Source of the DNA: Bradyrhizobium sp. 149
GTDB lineage: Bacteria > Pseudomonadota > Alphaproteobacteria > Rhizobiales > Xanthobacteraceae
DNA: 64,000 nucleotides
Direction of reading: 5' to 3'
Assembly: GCF_023073915.1 (NCBI RefSeq)
Contig: NZ_JADPKK010000005.1
Span: forward strand, 124,001 to 188,000
The position numbers and the translations under genes are program-made. Shown here in pieces: positions 54,324 to 62,845 of this stretch (position 1 is the stretch's first letter; the number at the start of each line of letters is the position of its first letter). The notes under the pieces were generated by a model. It did not search any database. It had not been told where the DNA came from and worked only from the letters and a program-made list of their open reading frames with translations.

Positions 54324-55459
54324 GCCTCATCCCCACCGTTCTTGGCGGCTTCGTAGCGGGCCATGAAGGCCGGCGACATCGCGCGCAAGCGGGAATCGTC
54401 GATACGGCCCGAACGGGTGATGTAGCTATAGGCAAAGTCCATCACGCCTTGCTGCATGTGCTGGGCGAAGTGCTCGTACCAGAACGCGCTGGTCCGCGCG
54501 GCGTTGACGAGCTTCTGCACCACCGGTTTTCGCGCGGCCTGGTAGCGATGCAGGGCGGTCGACAGATGCGCATCCGACTCCAGCGCCTTGACCAGCGCGA
54601 TGGCGTCCTCGATCGCGAGCCGCGTCCCCGACCCGATCGAGAAATGCGCCGAGTGCAGGGCGTCCCCGAGCAGCACCATGTTCTTGAACGACCAGTGCTC
54701 GTTCCAGACCCACGGGAAATTGCGCCAGACCGACTTGTTGGAAACCAGGCAGTGGCCGCCGAGCGTGTCCGCGAACACCTCCTCGCAGACGCCCTTGGAC
54801 TGCTCGACGTCCTTGTAGGCGAAACCGTAGGCCTGCCAGGTCGCGTGGTCGCATTCGACCAGGAAGGTGCTCATGGTCGGCGAGTAGCGGTAGTGGTGAG
54901 CGTTGAAGGCGCCGCGGTCGGTCTTCACAAATGTCTGCGACAGCGTGTCGAAGCGCTTCGAGGTGCCGTACCAGACGAACTTGTTGGAGGAATAGGACAG
55001 CGAGGTGCCGAAATCGCCCTCGAAGGCACGGCGCACCAGCGAGTTCAGCCCGTCGGCGGCGACGATCAGATCGTAGCCATTGAGCTGGTCGATCGCGTGA
55101 ATTGGCGTGTCGAAACGCGGCGTGACGCCGGCATCGAGCGCGCGCTGCTGCAGGAACTGCAACAGCTCGAGCCGGCCGATCGAGGAGAAGCCGACCCCGT
55201 CGATGGCGACGCTGTCGCCATGCAGGTTCAACGTGATGTTCTCCCAGCTCTCCATGTGCGGCGCGATGGCATCGACCGTCTCGGGGTCGTCGGCGCGCAG
55301 GAATTCCAGCGCCTGGTCGGAGAACACGACGCCAAAGCCCCAGGTCGCGTCGGCCGGGTTCTGTTCGAACAGGTCGACCTGATCCTCGGGGTGACGCTTC
55401 TTCCAGAGATAGGCGAAATAGAGCCCACCGGGCCCCCCGCCAATCACGGCGATCCGCAA
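54320..55459 (-). CDS. FAD-dependent monooxygenase, salicylyl-CoA 5-hydroxylase-like
   Basis: This 379-residue flavin hydroxylase has the FAD fold IAVIGGGPGGLYFAYLWKK, the DG motif LIVAADGLNSLVRRAFE, and GDALHSAHFSIGSGTRLAIEDAIALVKAL. ATWGFGVVFSDQALEFLRADDPE is typical of salicylyl-CoA 5-hydroxylase and the N-terminal half of 2-aminobenzoyl-CoA monooxygenase. It would convert salicylyl-CoA (or a related ester) to gentisyl-CoA with NADH and O2. Start TTG 55459 after GGGAGG. Followed immediately by the ligase gene. Confidence 0.9.
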   Translation of the reverse strand: MRIAVIGGGPGGLYFAYLWKKRHPEDQVDLFEQNPADATWGFGVVFSDQALEFLRADDPETVDAIAPHMESWENITLNLHGDSVAIDGVGFSSIGRLELLQFLQQRALDAGVTPRFDTPIHAIDQLNGYDLIVAADGLNSLVRRAFEGDFGTSLSYSSNKFVWYGTSKRFDTLSQTFVKTDRGAFNAHHYRYSPTMSTFLVECDHATWQAYGFAYKDVEQSKGVCEEVFADTLGGHCLVSNKSVWRNFPWVWNEHWSFKNMVLLGDALHSAHFSIGSGTRLAIEDAIALVKALESDAHLSTALHRYQAARKPVVQKLVNAARTSAFWYEHFAQHMQQGVMDFAYSYITRSGRIDDSRLRAMSPAFMARYEAAKNGGDEA

Positions 55460-55472
55460 CGTCTGCCTCCCT

Positions 55473-55494
55473 GATTGACAGTATACTTACTATC
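55473..55494. promoter_or_regulatory. Second copy of the cluster operator dyad
   Basis: This 22-bp segment matches the dyad at 51344-51365 at 20 of 22 positions and shares the minus-strand -10 TATACT. It is 14 bp upstream of the monooxygenase start. Internal symmetry is 16 of 22. Confidence 0.72.
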
Positions 55495-55663
55495 TAGGGC
55501 TACACTAATGTGCTCCGACGTCCGGCGCCAGCCAAATTATCAGCAAGGCATAGTAGCAAGACATGGCGCGTCACAGCACATGCCCGGATACGCGTTTTGC
55601 GCGTGTCCGAAGCAATACGTTGCGAAGCATAGCCAAACCGCGCCGGCTTGGCCATCCACACCG

Positions 55664-55879
55664 TCAGACGCAGCGCTTCACCCAGACACCGTTCACCAGC
55701 ACCTTGGTACAGCGGACCGCCGGAACGGGCTTACGGACCACGACAGCCGCGTTCGGCCCGGCGCAGCCGGCGCGATATACGCCGCGGGCGCACACCACCG
55801 CATTGGCATCGGTGGCTTCAAAAGTCATGGTCGCGGCGAAGGCGAGCAGCGCCGAGGCGGTGAGCAGGAATGCACGCAT
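55664..55879 (-). CDS. Small secreted Cys-containing protein
   Basis: This 71-residue protein has a signal peptide (LTASALLAFAATMTF) and four cysteines (30, 39, 57, 70) in a short Val-rich mature part (VVCARGVYRAGCAGPNAAVVV). Similar small proteins are common in Bradyrhizobium; role unknown. Own promoter region. Confidence 0.7.
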   Translation of the reverse strand: MRAFLLTASALLAFAATMTFEATDANAVVCARGVYRAGCAGPNAAVVVRKPVPAVRCTKVLVNGVWVKRCV

Positions 55880-55991
55880 GTCTTCCTCCCGGTCTTGTCG
55901 TCATTGAAATCAGATATCGGCAAAGGTCGGCAATTGTGGTCGCAGGCGTGCGAAAGCGGTGCACGCCGTCAGATGTTAATGGCACGCTTCA

Positions 55992-56825
55992 CTAGCGTGC
56001 CGCGAAGGGCGCCAGCACATCCTTGCAGGCGGGCGACAGCGACGCGGCGTTGCTGGCGATGCACTGCACGATGCGGCCGCCGCCAGGCGCGACGCCGGCG
56101 CATAGTGTGCGGATGTCGGCGCCGCAAGCTGAGCGAACGATGAACAGCTCTTCGCGCGGCCGCAGCGGGCGGAGCACGATCACGGCTGGCGCGGCTGCCG
56201 ATGCTGCTGTCGCCGCAGGAGCTGCGCCCGCAGGTGCCGCCGTTGCCGCTGCTGCGCCGCCACCGGCCGCAGCGCTTACGGCCTTTTCGCAGGCCGGCGA
56301 AACCTTTGCCTTGTTCTTCTCCAGGCATTCGAGCGCAGGCGCGCCGCCCGGCGGCACGCTGGCGCACACTTTGGGATAATCGGCGCGGCACGCGCTCTTG
56401 ACTGCGGAAACCTGCGCGCTGCTCGGCTGTTTGGCTGCGGAAGTCTTCGGCGCTGCTGCGGCAGCCGGCTTTGCGGCGGGAGCGGATTCAGCCTTTGGCG
56501 CGGCAGGCGCAGACTCCGCCTTGGGTGCAGCCTCGGCTTTCGGCGCGGCTTCGGTCTTCGGCGTCGCAGCAGGCTCGACTGCGCGAACCGCGGTTTGGCA
56601 TCCCGCTGACAAGCCGGACATGTTCTTCTGCAGGCATTGATACGCCTCCACGCCGCCGGGCGTGACGCTTGCGCAATGCGCCATGAAGTCGGAGCGGCAT
56701 GCGGAGCGGATGGCGCTCTTCTGGGCCTCGGTCGGTGCCTGCGCGAATGCGCCTGCTGCAGTTGCGAAGAGGGTCGCTGCCAGCAACGCCCCGCGCGTTG
56801 AAGCATGTTTCAACGTGTTGAACAT
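55992..56825 (-). CDS. Secreted Cys-rich-repeat protein (GLG1-type repeats)
   Basis: From ATG 56825 the protein has 277 residues. A signal peptide (LLAATLFATAAGAFAQ) is followed by three repeats of the type IRSACRSDFMAHCASVTPGG.EAYQCLQKN...LS.GC (cysteines 43, 51, 64, 76 and two later sets), separated by long Ala/Pro/Lys linkers (KAEAAPKAESAPAAP). This is the Cys-rich repeat of the Golgi GLG1 type found in alphaproteobacterial periplasmic proteins. Frame upstream of 56825 is not signal-like. Confidence 0.85.
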   Translation of the reverse strand: MFNTLKHASTRGALLAATLFATAAGAFAQAPTEAQKSAIRSACRSDFMAHCASVTPGGVEAYQCLQKNMSGLSAGCQTAVRAVEPAATPKTEAAPKAEAAPKAESAPAAPKAESAPAAKPAAAAAPKTSAAKQPSSAQVSAVKSACRADYPKVCASVPPGGAPALECLEKNKAKVSPACEKAVSAAAGGGAAAATAAPAGAAPAATAASAAAPAVIVLRPLRPREELFIVRSACGADIRTLCAGVAPGGGRIVQCIASNAASLSPACKDVLAPFAAR

Positions 56826-57030
56826 CTGAGTGAATTCCTGCCCTGTCGGTAACGCCGACAATTTTTCAAATGTGATGCAAATAATCGTCGCGGGCGATGC
56901 CGCATACGGCATCATTGGCCGCCTCGACCTCTACCGCAAGTAGATATTGCCTTCGCAATTGCGACGTAACTGAAGCATGATCCGGAAAAGTGTGCAGGAG
57001 TTTCCGAAAAGATCACGCTCAAACAATAGC

Positions 57031-58032
57031 TCAGAGCTTGACCATCCGCTTGCCGCGGTTCTCGCCCGCGAGCAATCCGATCAGCGCCTTCGGCGTGTTC
57101 TCGAGGCCGTCGATGATGTCCTCCTGCACCTTCAGCTTGCCGGATGTGACCCAGGCCTGAAGGTCGGCGAGCGCGCGCTGGCTCTCCTTCATGTAGTCCA
57201 TCACGATGAAGCCCTGCATGACCAGCCGCTTCACCACAATCAGGCCGGGCACGCCGCGCGGGCCGTGTGCCGAGGGCGCGCCGTCATATTGCGAGATCGC
57301 ACCGCAGCAGGCGATGCGGCCGTAATTGTTCATCTGCGGCAGGCAGGCTTCGAGAATGTCGCCGCCGACATTGTCGAAATAGACGTCGACGCCTTTAGGC
57401 GCTGCCGCGCGCAAGGCCTTGAACACCGCGCCGTCCTTGTAGTCCACCGCGGCATCGAAGCCGAGTTCGGAGGTCAGCCGGTTGCACTTGTCCGCGCCGC
57501 CGGCGATGCCGACCACGCGACATCCCTTGGTCTTGGCGATCTGCCCGACGATCGAGCCGACCGAGCCCGCGGCCGCGGAGACCACGACCGTCTCGCCCTC
57601 TTTGGGCTTGCCGATCTCCAGCAGGCCGAAATAGGCGGTGAGGCCGGCGATGCCGAACACGCTGAGCAGATGCGTCCTCGGCTCGAGCTTTGGCATTTTC
57701 GTGAGATGCTTGGCGGGCACTGCGGCATACTCCTGCCAGCCGGTGTCGCCGAACACGATGTCGCCCGGCGCAAGCCCCGGCGCCTTCGAGCTGACGACCT
57801 CGGCGATGGCGCCGCCGGCCATCACGCTGTTGGCTTCGACCGCTGAACGATAGGTCGCGCCGTGCATCCAGGCGCGGTTGGCGGCGTCCAGCGAGATGTA
57901 TCGCACGCGCAGCAAGGCCTCGCCGTCCTTCGGCTCCGGCACCGCACCATCGACCATTTTGAAGTGCTCGGGGCCGAGCTTGCCGCTGGGCTTTTCCACC
58001 AGAAGAATTTGGCGATTGATGCTGCCGCTCAT
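57031..58032 (-). CDS. NADP-dependent zinc-independent MDR oxidoreductase
   Basis: This 333-residue medium-chain dehydrogenase has PGDIVFGDTGWQEYAAVPAKHL and the cofactor motif VVVSAAAGSVGSIVGQIAKTKGCRVVGIAGG, then VDVYFDNVGGDILEACLP and GRIACCGAISQYD. It fits the leukotriene B4 12-hydroxydehydrogenase/2-alkenal reductase group (CurA-like), which reduces enones. It lacks the Cys/His zinc-site residues. Single gene. Confidence 0.92.
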   Translation of the reverse strand: MSGSINRQILLVEKPSGKLGPEHFKMVDGAVPEPKDGEALLRVRYISLDAANRAWMHGATYRSAVEANSVMAGGAIAEVVSSKAPGLAPGDIVFGDTGWQEYAAVPAKHLTKMPKLEPRTHLLSVFGIAGLTAYFGLLEIGKPKEGETVVVSAAAGSVGSIVGQIAKTKGCRVVGIAGGADKCNRLTSELGFDAAVDYKDGAVFKALRAAAPKGVDVYFDNVGGDILEACLPQMNNYGRIACCGAISQYDGAPSAHGPRGVPGLIVVKRLVMQGFIVMDYMKESQRALADLQAWVTSGKLKVQEDIIDGLENTPKALIGLLAGENRGKRMVKL

Positions 58033-58242
58033 GATGTTTCCCCTTGGTCGTTTGACGATTATTGATGCAGTTGCCGCAAGAAAAACGTGCAGGCCGCATT
58101 CGTTGTGCGCTGCATGAAGGCTAGATCGCCGCGTTCCGATTCACAACGGGAACATCCGGCCAACGCGTCCACACGCCAAGCGTGTTGCGTCATCGACATA
58201 TCTGCGACATCATGAAGCGGTCGGTGTAGCGGGGGGTCTTCA
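58033..58242. other. Divergent intergenic region
   Basis: No gene supported. Divergent promoters of the oxidoreductase and symporter genes should be here. The sequence is moderately AT-richer near the middle. Confidence 0.4.
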
Positions 58243-59541
58243 ATGTCGAACAGGTTTACGCAATTCATTTTGGTGGCGATGGTGCTCGGCATCATCATGG
58301 GCGCGGCGATTTACAATTTCCTGCCTGACACGCGGGGCGACTGGGCCTCGTCAATCAATTTGATCGCCGTGATCTTCCTGCGCCTGATCAAGATGATCAT
58401 CGCGCCGCTGGTGTTTGCGACTCTGGTCGGCGGCATTGCTCATATGGGCTCGGGCTCCAAGCTCGGTCGTATCTTCGCCAAGACCATGGGGTGGTTCGTC
58501 AGCGCCTCTTTCGTCTCGCTGATGCTCGGTCTCGTGATGGTCAATCTGCTCCAGCCCGGCGCGAATTTCCCTGGCACGCTGCCTGACAAGGCGCAGTCGA
58601 CCGGCCTTCCGGTTTCCGCCTTCTCGATCGAAAAATTCCTGACCCATCTGATCCCGACCTCGATCGCGGATGCGATGGCGCAGAACGAGATCTTGCAGAT
58701 CGTGATCTTCGCCGTGTTCTTCTCGGTGGCGATGGGCTCGATGCCCGAGCGCTCCAAGCCGATCCTGGCGCTGATCGACGATATCGGCCACATCATGCTC
58801 AAGGTTACGGGCTATGTGATGCTGTTCGCGCCGTTCGCTGTCTGGGCCGCCATCACCGCGACGGTTGCCAAGAATGGCCTGCTGGTGCTCTGGAAGCTCA
58901 TCGTCTTCATGGGCGGGTTCTATCTCTCGCTCGCAATTCTGTGGGGCATCCTGGTGGTCGTGGGCTTCATCGTGATCGGGCCGCGCTACGCCCATCTGCT
59001 GAAGCTGATCCGCGAGCCGCTGATGATCGCGTTCTCCACCGCGAGCTCTGAAGCGGCCTATCCAAAGACGCTGGAGGGGCTGAACAAGTTCGGCGCCTCA
59101 TCGCGGATATCGAGCTTCGTGCTGCCGCTCGGCTATTCCTTCAATCTCGACGGCACGATGATGTACTGCACCTTCGCGAGCGTCTTCATTGCGCAGAGCT
59201 ATCACATCGACATGCCGCTCGGGACCCAGCTCGCGATGCTGGCAACGCTGATGATTACCTCGAAGGGTGTCGCCGGCGTGCCGCGCGCCTCCCTCGTGGT
59301 GATCGCCTCGACGCTGTCGCAGTTCGGCATTCCGGAGGCGGGTCTGCTCATGATCATGGGCATCGACACCTTCCTCGACATGGGCCGCAGCGCCACCAAC
59401 GTCATCGGCAACACGCTGGCGACTTCGGTCGTGGCCAAGTGGGAAGGCGAGCTCGGGCCCGAGCACGCGATGGGACCCGGCGACGCCGTGCCGGGGGACA
59501 TGATCCCCGGCGAAGTGCCCGCGATGGCCGGCCATGGTTAG
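58243..59541 (+). CDS. Dicarboxylate/amino acid:cation symporter (DAACS)
   Basis: This 432-residue membrane protein has the DAACS motifs FLRLIKMIIAPLVFATLVGGIAHMG, ISSFVLPLGYSFNLDGTMMYC (the NLDGT substrate-site loop), and MGRSATNVIGNTLATSVVAKWEG (the NVxGN motif). It imports C4-dicarboxylates or acidic amino acids with cations. The C-terminal tail is Pro/Gly-rich. It is followed after 9 bp by an amino-acid ABC binding protein, suggesting a shared nutrient. Confidence 0.93.
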   Translation: MSNRFTQFILVAMVLGIIMGAAIYNFLPDTRGDWASSINLIAVIFLRLIKMIIAPLVFATLVGGIAHMGSGSKLGRIFAKTMGWFVSASFVSLMLGLVMVNLLQPGANFPGTLPDKAQSTGLPVSAFSIEKFLTHLIPTSIADAMAQNEILQIVIFAVFFSVAMGSMPERSKPILALIDDIGHIMLKVTGYVMLFAPFAVWAAITATVAKNGLLVLWKLIVFMGGFYLSLAILWGILVVVGFIVIGPRYAHLLKLIREPLMIAFSTASSEAAYPKTLEGLNKFGASSRISSFVLPLGYSFNLDGTMMYCTFASVFIAQSYHIDMPLGTQLAMLATLMITSKGVAGVPRASLVVIASTLSQFGIPEAGLLMIMGIDTFLDMGRSATNVIGNTLATSVVAKWEGELGPEHAMGPGDAVPGDMIPGEVPAMAGHG

Positions 59542-59550
59542 GAGCGCACC

Positions 59551-60477
59551 ATGGGCCAGACACTGACGAGGTCAGTGATCGGCGGCTGTCTGTGGCTCGC
59601 GGCATCGTTGCTCGCGACCACGGCATCCGCCCAGACCGGCGGCGAAGGGCTCAGCCCGACGCTGTCGGCCATCAAGAAGGCGCACACCGTGCGGCTCGGC
59701 TACCGCGAGAGCTCGCCGCCGTTCTCCTTCCTCGACCAATCGGGGCGGCCGATCGGCTACAGCCTCGAATTGTGCGAGGCCGTCGTCGAGGAGATCGGTG
59801 TCGAGGTCGACGATCCCAATCTGAAGATCGCCTACGTCAAGGTCACCTCGGATGATCGCATCGACGCTGTGCTCCAGAACAAGATCGACCTGGAATGCGG
59901 CTCGACCACGGCCAATGCCGAGCGCGGCAAGCGCGTCGCTTTCTCGCCGCTGATGTTCGTTGCCGGTACCAAGCTGATGGTGCCGAAGGCATCAAGCGTC
60001 CAGTCGCTGACTGATCTGAAGGGCAAGACCATCGTGGTGACCAAAGGCACCACCAATGAGCAGGCGATCCAGGCGGCCGACAAGAAGTCCTCGTTGGGGC
60101 TGAACGTGGTCACTGCTGCCGACCACGAGCAGTCATTTCAGATGCTGGCCGACGGCAAAGCGGATGCGTTCGCGACCGACGATATTCTTTTGTCGAGCCT
60201 GATCGCGCGCCACAAGGCGCAGGACAAGTTCCGCGTCACCGGCGATTACCTGTCCTACGACCCCTACGGCATCATGTTCCGCAAGGGCGAGCCGCAACTG
60301 ACGGCGGTGGTCGAGCGCACCTTCCGCAAGCTCGGCTCCAACCACGACCTCGTTCCGCTCTACAATAAATGGTTCACCGCAAGACTTCCGACCGGCGAAC
60401 GGCTGAACGTACCGATCTCGCTGCAACTGGAGGAAGCCTTCAAAGCGATGGACGATTCCGCGAGCGCGAATAATTAG
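59551..60477 (+). CDS. Amino acid ABC transporter substrate-binding protein (GltI/GluB type)
   Basis: This 308-residue protein has a signal peptide (LWLAASLLATTASAQTG) and the class 3 binding fold: HTVRLGYRESSPPFSFLDQSGRPIGYSLELCEAV, TLDRI-like DDRIDAVLQNKIDLECGSTTANAERGKRVAFSPLMFVAGTKL, GKTIVVTKGTTNEQ. Similar to glutamate/aspartate binding proteins. No permease follows here. Confidence 0.92.
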   Translation: MGQTLTRSVIGGCLWLAASLLATTASAQTGGEGLSPTLSAIKKAHTVRLGYRESSPPFSFLDQSGRPIGYSLELCEAVVEEIGVEVDDPNLKIAYVKVTSDDRIDAVLQNKIDLECGSTTANAERGKRVAFSPLMFVAGTKLMVPKASSVQSLTDLKGKTIVVTKGTTNEQAIQAADKKSSLGLNVVTAADHEQSFQMLADGKADAFATDDILLSSLIARHKAQDKFRVTGDYLSYDPYGIMFRKGEPQLTAVVERTFRKLGSNHDLVPLYNKWFTARLPTGERLNVPISLQLEEAFKAMDDSASANN

Positions 60478-60505
60478 TTGCTCTCGTGCCGCAAGCTCGC
60501 TGTTT

Positions 60506-60532
60506 TCCCTTCTCCCACAAGAGGAGAAGGGA
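60506..60532. terminator. Candidate hairpin between convergent genes
   Basis: Arms TCCCTTCTCC (60506-60515) and GGAGAAGGGA (60523-60532) with a seven-base loop. T-tracts are weak on both sides, so termination is likely but not strongly supported. Confidence 0.45.
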
Positions 60533-60552
60533 TCGCAGTGAGTGCGTGGCGC

Positions 60553-61359
60553 TCAGCGTTCGTCGCCAAACACTCGATCCAGCGCCGCATCATACGTCGC
60601 CTGCACCAGCTCCGGATGCAGCTTCGCCAGCGTCTCCATCATCACGCCGGAATTGATCTCGAGCACTTTCCAAGCGCCATCGACACGGACCAAATCGATC
60701 GACGCGAAGCGGATACCGATCGCGTTGGCCGCGTCGAGGGCAAGTTTTGCGCAGGCCGCGCGGACCTCGCCATCCTGCACCAGCACCGGTTTTGCCCCGG
60801 CATCGAGATTGTGCCGCCAATCCGAGCCACGCTGCTTGCTGTAGACGACGAGCGGCACATCATCGAGCAGCACCACTCGGACCTCGTTCTCGATCGCGAC
60901 ATAGGGCGAGATCACGAGCCCTGCGCTCATTGAAAAGACCTCGCCAACCGCGTGGTCGAGCTCCGCCGCCGTCATCACCCTGAAGACAGATCGTCCTGAC
61001 GTCCCCTCGTTCGGCTTGACGACTACGCCTTGCGGATTGTCGTGAAGCAGCAAAAGCATTGCCTCTTGCCAGGCGGCGCCAACAACATTCCTGCCCAGCT
61101 TCGGGTTCAGGAAGAGGTGATGGGAAATGCAGGGGACGCCCTCGAGCGCCAGCGCCTCGGCGGTGGCCGATTTGTCGTTGGCCAGGCGGTGCGCGATGGC
61201 GCTGTTGAGGCCGATGTCGTAGCCGAAGGCGAAGTGGCGCTGCTCGCCCCGGCGCAGCGCGAGCAGCCAGCCACCGGCGCGGACATCGAGCGCGACGCCA
61301 TGGTCGGCGCAATAGCGCCTGATTGCCTGGACGAAGATCCGCTCGCCGCTCGCTGCCAT
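60553..61359 (-). CDS. ATP-grasp family protein (cyanophycin-synthetase/RimK-like)
   Basis: From ATG 61359 the protein has 268 residues. It shows LRRGEQRHFAFGYDIGLNSAIAHRLANDKSATAEALALEGVP, GVVVKPNEGTSGRSVFRVMT (ATP-grasp glycine loop), and RFASIDLVRVDGAWKVLEINSGVMMETLA with the metal-binding Glu/Asn. It likely ligates an amino acid or peptide carboxylate. Upstream frame to 61494 lacks support. Divergent from fpr. Confidence 0.85.
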   Translation of the reverse strand: MAASGERIFVQAIRRYCADHGVALDVRAGGWLLALRRGEQRHFAFGYDIGLNSAIAHRLANDKSATAEALALEGVPCISHHLFLNPKLGRNVVGAAWQEAMLLLLHDNPQGVVVKPNEGTSGRSVFRVMTAAELDHAVGEVFSMSAGLVISPYVAIENEVRVVLLDDVPLVVYSKQRGSDWRHNLDAGAKPVLVQDGEVRAACAKLALDAANAIGIRFASIDLVRVDGAWKVLEINSGVMMETLAKLHPELVQATYDAALDRVFGDER

Positions 61360-61746
61360 GTGTTTCAGTCGTGTGTTCTGTTCGTTCCTGTCGCCAAAAG
61401 CCGCAAAAATGCGGGAAACGGCGCCAAACCGGGTGAAAGTCAGAGCTATTCTTAATGAAATTCTCGCGAGCGCGAGGGAAATTAACTGCTGCAATCAGGC
61501 GCCCGGGGGAAAAGAAATTACCCGTCGCGCGCTCCCGACAGCAGATTCATTAATGATGTGACCAATTCCGCTGCGAGTGCCAGTTTGACCGGCAGCAATT
61601 GCATCCGGAACGAGGTTGATTATTGGTCTCAATGGCGTAGATCACACTCGAGAAATCCTCCGCCATGGCAATGGTGTCCGCTCCGCTTTCAGGGGCCGGG
61701 CAACGCTTGTGCCCTAAAACCGCAATTATTCGGAATATCGAAAATC

Positions 61747-62520
61747 ATGAGCGCGTTTTACCGAGAGAAAGTTCTTTCTGTCCAGCATTGGACCGACACC
61801 CTGTTCAGCTTTCGCGCCACCCGCGATTCCGGCTTCCGCTTCCAGAACGGCCAGTTCGCGATGATCGGCCTCGAAGTTGAGGGCCGCCCGCTGCTTCGTG
61901 CCTACAGCATGGCGAGCGCCAATCACGAGGAAGAGCTCGAGTTCTTCTCGATCAAGGTTCAGGACGGCCCGCTGACGTCGCGTCTCCAGAAGATCAAGGA
62001 AGGCGACACCATCCTGGTCGGCCGCAAGGCGACCGGGACGCTGATCACCGACAACCTCATCCCCGGCAAGCGGCTGATGCTGCTGTCGACCGGCACGGGC
62101 CTGGCGCCCTTCGCCAGCCTGATCAAGGACCCCGAGGTTTACGACCAGTTCGACAGCATCGTGCTGGTGCATGGCTGCCGTCAGGTCTCCGAGCTCGCCT
62201 ATGGCGAGAAGCTCGTCGCCAGCCTTCGCGAGGACGAGCTGTTCGGGGAGTTGCTCGCGGACAAGCTCATCTACTACCCCACTGTGACCCGCGAGCCGTT
62301 CAAGAACCGCGGCCGCATCACGGACCTCATCAGCTCCGAGCAGATCTTCAACGACATCGGCCAGGGCCCGCTCGACATCGCGACCGACCGCATCATGATG
62401 TGCGGCAGCCCGGCGATGCTCGAAGAGCTGAAACTGATGTTCAAGGGCCGCGACTTCGTCGAGGGCTCCGGCAACAAGCCCGGCCATTTCGTCATCGAAA
62501 AGGCGTTCGTCGAGCGGTAA
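61747..62520 (+). CDS. fpr: Ferredoxin-NADP+ reductase
   Basis: From ATG 61747 this is a 257-residue FAD enzyme with GRPLLRAYSMASANHEEELEFFSIKVQDGPLTSRL (RAYS 51-54), LISTGTGLAPFASLIKDPEV-type NADP site (STGTGLAPFASLI), and the MMCGSPAMLEELK late motif with VIEKAFVER tail. It moves electrons between NADPH and ferredoxin or flavodoxin. The frame upstream of 61747 is not family-like. Confidence 0.95.
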   Translation: MSAFYREKVLSVQHWTDTLFSFRATRDSGFRFQNGQFAMIGLEVEGRPLLRAYSMASANHEEELEFFSIKVQDGPLTSRLQKIKEGDTILVGRKATGTLITDNLIPGKRLMLLSTGTGLAPFASLIKDPEVYDQFDSIVLVHGCRQVSELAYGEKLVASLREDELFGELLADKLIYYPTVTREPFKNRGRITDLISSEQIFNDIGQGPLDIATDRIMMCGSPAMLEELKLMFKGRDFVEGSGNKPGHFVIEKAFVER

Positions 62521-62845
62521 TCGCCGCGCTCTCTGGTCGTCCCGGCCTAGTGCGCAATTGCGCACGGGGGCCGGGACCCACACCGCGAGGTCTCTCGACT
62601 CGCGGACAATTGCCAGTCCCCCAACGACCAGTCTTCGCCAAACCGAGTCCTGTGGCTATGGCTCCCGGCCTTCGCCGGGACGACCGCGGTGAGTGTGGTC
62701 GTCGGCCCGCCTCTGCTGCACTGCAAAAGCCCGCCCATCGGGCGGATTGATTTCTCTCCGCCGAATTCGCTAGCGTGAAACAAGGGCCGCGTCATATCCG
62801 TATGACAGGCGCGGGCGTATCGTACCGCCTCATGCTGGCGAGAGG
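62521..62845. other. Intergenic region between fpr and the glutamate-synthase-like gene
   Basis: No gene supported over 325 bp. It holds the family B repeat listed separately and a CCCGGCCTTCGCCGGGACGAC dyad near 62667-62685. A promoter for the next gene is expected close to 62780-62840. Confidence 0.45.
62536..62576. repeat. Intergenic repeat with 16-bp palindrome, family B, copy 2
   Basis: GTGCGCAATTGCGCAC at 62550-62565 with flanking GTCGTCCCGGCC and GGGGGCCGGGAC, an inverted-flank copy of 23604-23651. Confidence 0.8.
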
